Shown: positions 60,123 through 64,000 of the stretch, in pieces
How positions within the stretch are numbered: the first letter of the stretch is position 1
Layout: each line of letters opens with the position of its first letter
NCBI GenBank assembly: GCA_017431105.1
Contig: JAFRLS010000003.1
Coordinates: 1 to 64,000 of the forward strand
DNA from: Candidatus Saccharimonadota bacterium
GTDB lineage: Bacteria; Patescibacteriota; Saccharimonadia; Saccharimonadales; Saccharimonadaceae
Length of the DNA: 64,000 bases
Direction: 5' to 3'
The notes under the pieces: generated by a model
The model's database searches: none
Told to the model about the DNA's origin: nothing
Seen by the model: the letters and a program-made list of their open reading frames with translations, nothing else
Program-made: the position numbers and the translations under genes

Positions 60123-61349
60123 ATGAAAATTGCTTTCTTTTCGGATTGTTATTTGGATCTCACTGGCGGTATTGTTACTGCCATCAATCTTGAAAAAACT
60201 GAACTCGAACGCCGTGGTCACACGGTTTACGTTTTTTCTAGCTCTTATCCACATAGTGAGGAAGAAATTAAAAAATTAGCCAGAGAACATATTTATCCGG
60301 TACCGAGTTGCAAGGTCTTTGGTCGTAAGCTCACACCAATCGCACGTCGCCCAGGTGTGGTTGAAAAATGGTTGCGAAAAAATCATCCAGAACTTCAGGG
60401 TTTTGACATTTTTTATGTTCACTATGAGGCGGGTTGCTCAATTGCTGGGCTTCGTCTCGCCAAGGCTTTCAAAATTCCAAGCATCCAAGTTATGCACGGT
60501 CGCGAAGACATGGGCGAAGCCACTTTAATCCCCTTTGGTTTACGCACCATGGTGGCTGTATTGTTAAACTGGTTTCACTCATGGTATTTGCCCCATTCAG
60601 TCAAAGTTAAGCGCGATAATTATCTAGCTACTACTATTGCTAAGGCTAAAATGTGGACCTTGATGGCAAATCACGCTAATTTTGCCGACCTCGTGGTTAC
60701 TCCATCTGAACATTTCCGTAAAAAACTGATTCACTATGGTGTTAAACGCCAAATTATCGCTTTGCACCATGGGCTTAGTGATGACAGTTTTAAAAAACAT
60801 CCAAACCCAAAAAGCCTACACAGTGGTGAAACGTTAGAAATTATTTGGCATTCACGAGTTTCAAGCGAAAAACGCATCATTCCGTTTTTACAAGCTCTTG
60901 CAATAGTTAAAAATGGCTACCATCTATCCGTTTATGGTGACGGTGTAGATTTTAACAAAGCACGACGTTTTGCGAAAAAACATCACCTCAATGTTACGTT
61001 TTTTGGTAACACTAATTTTCAAACCATCAAAAAAAATCTTGCTAAATCACATCTAGATGTCTTGGTGTCATATAATTATGACACTTTCGGTATAACGCTG
61101 ATTGAGGCCGAAGCCGATGCTGTACCAGTATTTCTTGTAGACCCAGATCTTACTGAAGTATTAGTGTCAGGCGAATACATACTAGCTTCTGGCCCAGAGC
61201 CACAACAAATGGCCGATGCAATTACAAAAATCATCGAAAAGCCAGAGATTATTGAAAAAATTAGTCAAAAAATGCTTTCACATTACGGCGAGTCTACAAC
61301 TTCTCGTAAAATCGGTGAGTTTGAAAAGATCGCAAAAACGCTATTGTAA
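60123..61349 (+). CDS. Glycosyltransferase family 4 (GT-B)
   Basis: The 408-residue protein has the GT-B N-terminal domain (MKIAFFSDCYLDLTGGIVTA, then VMHGREDMG), the hinge and a UDP/GDP-sugar-binding C-terminal domain with WHSRVSSEKR (about 243), VSYNYDTFGITLIEAEADAVPV (about 318-340), which has the E(x7)E catalytic pair. It likely adds a hexose to a lipid or glycan; it may use phosphatidylinositol or diacylglycerol as the acceptor. Its ATG is only 6 nt after tRNA-Leu, with no ribosome binding site, so it is probably made from the tRNA-mRNA transcript and becomes leaderless after tRNA processing. Confidence 0.88.
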   Translation: MKIAFFSDCYLDLTGGIVTAINLEKTELERRGHTVYVFSSSYPHSEEEIKKLAREHIYPVPSCKVFGRKLTPIARRPGVVEKWLRKNHPELQGFDIFYVHYEAGCSIAGLRLAKAFKIPSIQVMHGREDMGEATLIPFGLRTMVAVLLNWFHSWYLPHSVKVKRDNYLATTIAKAKMWTLMANHANFADLVVTPSEHFRKKLIHYGVKRQIIALHHGLSDDSFKKHPNPKSLHSGETLEIIWHSRVSSEKRIIPFLQALAIVKNGYHLSVYGDGVDFNKARRFAKKHHLNVTFFGNTNFQTIKKNLAKSHLDVLVSYNYDTFGITLIEAEADAVPVFLVDPDLTEVLVSGEYILASGPEPQQMADAITKIIEKPEIIEKISQKMLSHYGESTTSRKIGEFEKIAKTLL

Positions 61350-61375
61350 AAAACTTTTTATGGTATAATAAACTT

Positions 61376-61972
61376 ATGCATAAAATAAAGAAGGCCGTGC
61401 TGGGAGTGTCTGTAATTGTTGTGTTTTTATGCTTATTTACTTGGAGCTGTATTTCTGATACTTTAGCCGCTAGATCCGGCACGCAAACAACTTCATTCTC
61501 AGCTAATCTTCAGCCATCTATGTCCGTCTCTATATCATCGGCTACGGTATCCCTAAGTATTCGCCCGTCTAGTGGTGGAAGTACTGGCTATTCAGGATTT
61601 ACCGTTTCCTCTACTTCTAATGCTGCATATAATTTTTTCATTAATTTCACTTCTACCGACCTCACCTCTGCGGATGGTCATATTGTCCCCACGATTACAG
61701 GGACAAACCCAAGTGGCTATCAGCTTAGCAATATTGATGTTAACCACTGGGGGGTTTCTTGTAGTGCGGACAGCAATTACTATTGCAAAGAGATCAACAA
61801 TTTCCTACCCGCCGCTGTCTCTCCAGCCCAGATTTTTCACAGTATTGGTAACCCGGGTGTTACAACAACGATTACGTTTAGAATCGGCGCAAAACTGGAT
61901 CTCAATACTCCACCCGGTGAATATATAACTACTATGAATCTTTTTGCGCTTAGTGATATGAGCGGAAGCTAA
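61376..61972 (+). CDS. Secreted protein of the WG/GTY surface family
   Basis: The 198-residue protein has a signal peptide or N-terminal helix (about 8-28, ending DTLAARS) and a beta-rich outer domain. It shares with the 26938 and 54125 proteins the VNHWGVSC motif (about 121), a TITFRIGAKLDLNTPPGEY stretch (about 163-183) and the closing hydrophobic strand. Two Cys (VSCSADSNYYCK) may form a disulfide. No anchor is seen. Function unknown; secreted or surface-bound. TATAAT at 61364-61369 is 6 nt before the ATG. Confidence 0.7.
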   Translation: MHKIKKAVLGVSVIVVFLCLFTWSCISDTLAARSGTQTTSFSANLQPSMSVSISSATVSLSIRPSSGGSTGYSGFTVSSTSNAAYNFFINFTSTDLTSADGHIVPTITGTNPSGYQLSNIDVNHWGVSCSADSNYYCKEINNFLPAAVSPAQIFHSIGNPGVTTTITFRIGAKLDLNTPPGEYITTMNLFALSDMSGS

Positions 61973-61973
61973 C

Positions 61974-62609
61974 ATGAAAGAATATTTTGCCGACCTATTG
62001 ACTTTGATTCGTTTTATTATATCTATCGTTTTGATTGTCTTGGCAGTTTTTAATAGTCAAGCCGATATCGGTACTGGGTTTTTGCTATTTGCCATCGCTG
62101 AACTTACAGACGCTTTTGATGGTACATGCGCCGCTAGATGGCCGTTTCCTAAAAATAAGACACCAAAATATCGCAAATATGCGGCACAGTATGATATGTA
62201 TGCCGATGCCCTTACAGCTATAGCAGCAATCCTTTTCTTCATTTTACGCGTTAATCTTGTAGCGGGGCTAATAATCACCATTAGCTACGGCATAATAGCT
62301 CTCGCTGTTGAGGCAATTGTCTACGGCCGATTGTTTGGTCATCCGGACAATTGCACACCGAATTCTCTTGCTAAACGTAATTTTAAACTCGCTAAAAAAA
62401 TTATTCTCGCTCGTCGCATGCTTTACATTGCGCTTATCGCATTAGTTACGTTTTGGTTACTTTACGCTTCCAATTGGCTACTTACTGTCAAAATCGCCAT
62501 CACGGTTGTCGTGCTGATAATCGGTGTTTTTCTTTGGATATTCTTATCGCAACGTCGTCATAATATTTCCCGCGACGCTGTTCATATCGAGAAAGAATTA
62601 AGCAAATAA
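61974..62609 (+). CDS. CDP-alcohol phosphatidyltransferase
   Basis: The 211-residue integral membrane protein has the CDP-alcohol transferase signature in variant form: D-A-F-D-G-T-C-A-A-R (about 46-55) with one extra residue before the Arg, and D-M-Y-A-D (about 76-80) with Ala for the usual Gly before it. Four to five helices follow. Such enzymes make phosphatidylglycerol phosphate or similar lipids from CDP-diacylglycerol. The ATG is 2 nt after the preceding stop; the two genes are one unit. It overlaps the minus gene at 62598 by 12 nt. Confidence 0.8.
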   Translation: MKEYFADLLTLIRFIISIVLIVLAVFNSQADIGTGFLLFAIAELTDAFDGTCAARWPFPKNKTPKYRKYAAQYDMYADALTAIAAILFFILRVNLVAGLIITISYGIIALAVEAIVYGRLFGHPDNCTPNSLAKRNFKLAKKIILARRMLYIALIALVTFWLLYASNWLLTVKIAITVVVLIIGVFLWIFLSQRRHNISRDAVHIEKELSK

Positions 62610-63377
62610 CGCCGTCGTCGTGGTTACTAGGAAATTATCTGGGTTATAGAGATTAAGTGCGACAATTTTAGCTGCCAATTCTCCATTCCAGATTGTAATT
62701 GGTGAATAGCCGGATTTCTCTAAAGGCACCACGTTCACATTACCATTTTTAGCAACCAAAATCTGCCCACTATGGAACGTAATAATCGATATTGGATAAC
62801 TTAAAGTAAATTTATGTAAAGCCTCAGCTACCTGCACTAGAGATTGCGACAGTAGTAAAACTTTTGGATAGTACACCGCACGGAATAACTTTTGTAGCTG
62901 TGCCATCGAAGCAAATATAATTAACTTTTCATTCATCAAAGTTTTTTCCGTAACTTCTGTCGCCAACAAATCTGCGCTATCGCGAGTAATTAACAGGGGT
63001 TTTTCGGAATTTTGGCACGCGCTCCTTACAGCCTTAGCTGTGATAGAATTTTTAGACAAATCACCAATCATTAAGCTAAAATCCGTCGCATTGATGGCTT
63101 CAGTTAAACTTTTGTCATCCGCAAACGAACCGGAATCAGTTGATGGTAAAAATATTAGTCCATCAAATGGTGGCAATGTGGTTCTTAGGGCGTCCGGCAA
63201 GATCAAATTCACAGTTTTAATTGGGTACTTAGCTGCGAATATTTCGGCTGCACTTACCGGAGTACGAAAACTCTGTGAATTCCCGCCTACTATACCAACT
63301 GCACCCTGCTTTTGCTCTGGAATATTCCAGTATAGGTCCTGGCAAGGGTTCTCTTCAATCTTATGCAAATAATCCAT
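62598..63377 (-). CDS. Possible degenerate YjeF-C/Nnr2-like (ribokinase-fold) protein
   Basis: The 259-residue protein has a GAVGIVGGNSQSFRTPVSAAEIFA stretch (about 26-49), a LMIGDLSKNSITAKAV helix and an LLITRDSADLL strand (about 125-135), in the order found in NAD(P)H-hydrate dehydratases of the ribokinase fold. The GTGD catalytic motif is not visible, so it may be inactive or of another type. It starts at ATG 63377, whose first base is the last base of the xth stop (TGATG), so it is translationally coupled to exonuclease III. The call is tentative. Confidence 0.4.
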   Translation of the reverse strand: MDYLHKIEENPCQDLYWNIPEQKQGAVGIVGGNSQSFRTPVSAAEIFAAKYPIKTVNLILPDALRTTLPPFDGLIFLPSTDSGSFADDKSLTEAINATDFSLMIGDLSKNSITAKAVRSACQNSEKPLLITRDSADLLATEVTEKTLMNEKLIIFASMAQLQKLFRAVYYPKVLLLSQSLVQVAEALHKFTLSYPISIITFHSGQILVAKNGNVNVVPLEKSGYSPITIWNGELAAKIVALNLYNPDNFLVTTTTALFA

Positions 63378-64000
63378 CAAAACTCCAATTCAATACTGAC
63401 CGGGCAATGATCTGACCCCATCACGTCTTCGTAAATTTCTGCCGATTTTAGTTTTTTTTCTAACAATTTTGAGATAAAGAAATAATCGATTCGCCAACCA
63501 ACGTTATTTTCCCTAGCGTGACCCCAATGACTCCACCAAGTATAACGTACGGAATTTGGATTTAAAAAACGAAAGGTGTCTATAAAACCAGCTTTAATTA
63601 AATTCGTAATTCCCTGGCGTTCTTCATCAGTAAATCCAGCCGAATGATGATTGGTTTTTGGCCGCGCAATATCAATTTCTTCATGTGCGGCATTAAAATC
63701 ACCACAAATCACTACTGGCTTTTTTTCCTCTAATTGTTTTAGATACTCCAAGACCGCTGGATCCCACATTTTTTCTCGTAAATTTAATCTCTCTAGTGCA
63801 TTCTTAGAATTTGGCGTATAGATATTTACTAAATAAAAATTTTCGAATTCTGCAGTCAAAACACGACCTTCGGTTAATGGGTCTCCAAATTGATCGGCAA
63901 AATCTTGTCCGGTAGGTAATATATTGTTTACAGAAATTGGTTTAATTTTTGTGAAAATTGCAGTACCAGAATATCCCGGACGTTCTGCTGAATTCCATAA
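63377..64000 (-). CDS. xth: Exodeoxyribonuclease III (5' part beyond window)
   Basis: The gene enters the window at its right edge and reads on to the TGA at 63377-63379. In-frame codons run without a break to 64000, so the gene starts outside. The visible 207 residues contain AERPGYSGTAIFTK (about 5-18), LVNIYTPNS, the catalytic Asp/Asn in ICGDFNAAH, the TWWSHWGHAR and WRIDYFF motifs, and the C-terminal MGSDHCPVSIELEF. This fits the AP endonuclease/3' exonuclease of base excision repair. The TTG-based start at 63859 is not a real start. Confidence 0.93.
   Translation of the reverse strand, partial: LWNSAERPGYSGTAIFTKIKPISVNNILPTGQDFADQFGDPLTEGRVLTAEFENFYLVNIYTPNSKNALERLNLREKMWDPAVLEYLKQLEEKKPVVICGDFNAAHEEIDIARPKTNHHSAGFTDEERQGITNLIKAGFIDTFRFLNPNSVRYTWWSHWGHARENNVGWRIDYFFISKLLEKKLKSAEIYEDVMGSDHCPVSIELEF

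Noticed and set aside
1-64000. CRISPR arrays and insertion sequences
   Set aside because: No regularly spaced repeat series, cas gene or transposase was found on either strand.

Overview
The window looks like a chromosomal segment from a small-genome bacterium of the Candidate Phyla Radiation, most likely Saccharibacteria (TM7). The reasons are an end-on 16S gene not followed by 23S, DUF5663-type small proteins, compact genes, a VirB4/VirD4-like ATPase kept without a recognisable secretion operon, a division cluster without mur ligases, and many membrane or secreted proteins of no known family. The lineage is an inference from this text; no search was run. TGA works as a stop, so the code is standard.

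Layout. 1-300: 3' end of 16S rRNA, a hairpin and a terminator. 319-6990: an accessory-like stretch with a DUF4234 protein, two small orphan proteins, MazG-like and Fic genes, a SpoU-type rRNA/tRNA methylase, a hydrolase, an EEP nuclease, an 0.8-kb non-coding region with a strong candidate structured RNA bracketed by an 18-bp direct repeat, and an unknown gene with a structured leader. 6998-14303: tRNA-Ile and tRNA-Ala, a candidate sRNA, a KGG protein, a metallopeptidase and ROK kinase, rpsA, a DUF5663 protein, and a very large lineage-type protein broken by an A10 homopolymer. 14360-26889: acyl-CoA ligase, glycosyltransferase, export protein, tRNA-Asn, infB, fmt-def-priA and recJ. 26938-30365: a surface protein with InlB-type repeats, a CYTH protein and a KwaB-like (DUF4868) protein. 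31028-38299: a stripped dcw cluster (rsmH, ftsL, ftsI, mraY, ftsW, murG, ftsQ). 38300-38931: a convergent gap with a 171-bp palindrome. 38932-52565: conjugation-type ATPase, a sigma-region-4/winged-helix regulator, topA, a second candidate structured RNA, dprA, pth, phoH, der and a hexapeptide-repeat protein. 52752-64000: tRNA-Glu, gltX, envelope proteins, a sortase, tRNA-Leu, a glycosyltransferase, a phospholipid synthase and the 3' part of exonuclease III.

Two transcription styles recur. Strong TTGACA-17-TATAAT promoters with Shine-Dalgarno leaders or no reading frame drive the KGG protein and the candidate RNAs. About eighteen genes instead have only a -10 box, usually extended as TGN-TATAAT, exactly 6 or 7 nt before the ATG and no ribosome binding site, which is the layout of leaderless mRNA. 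Together the genes describe translation, cell division and envelope building in a cell that probably imports many precursors and shows a varied surface.
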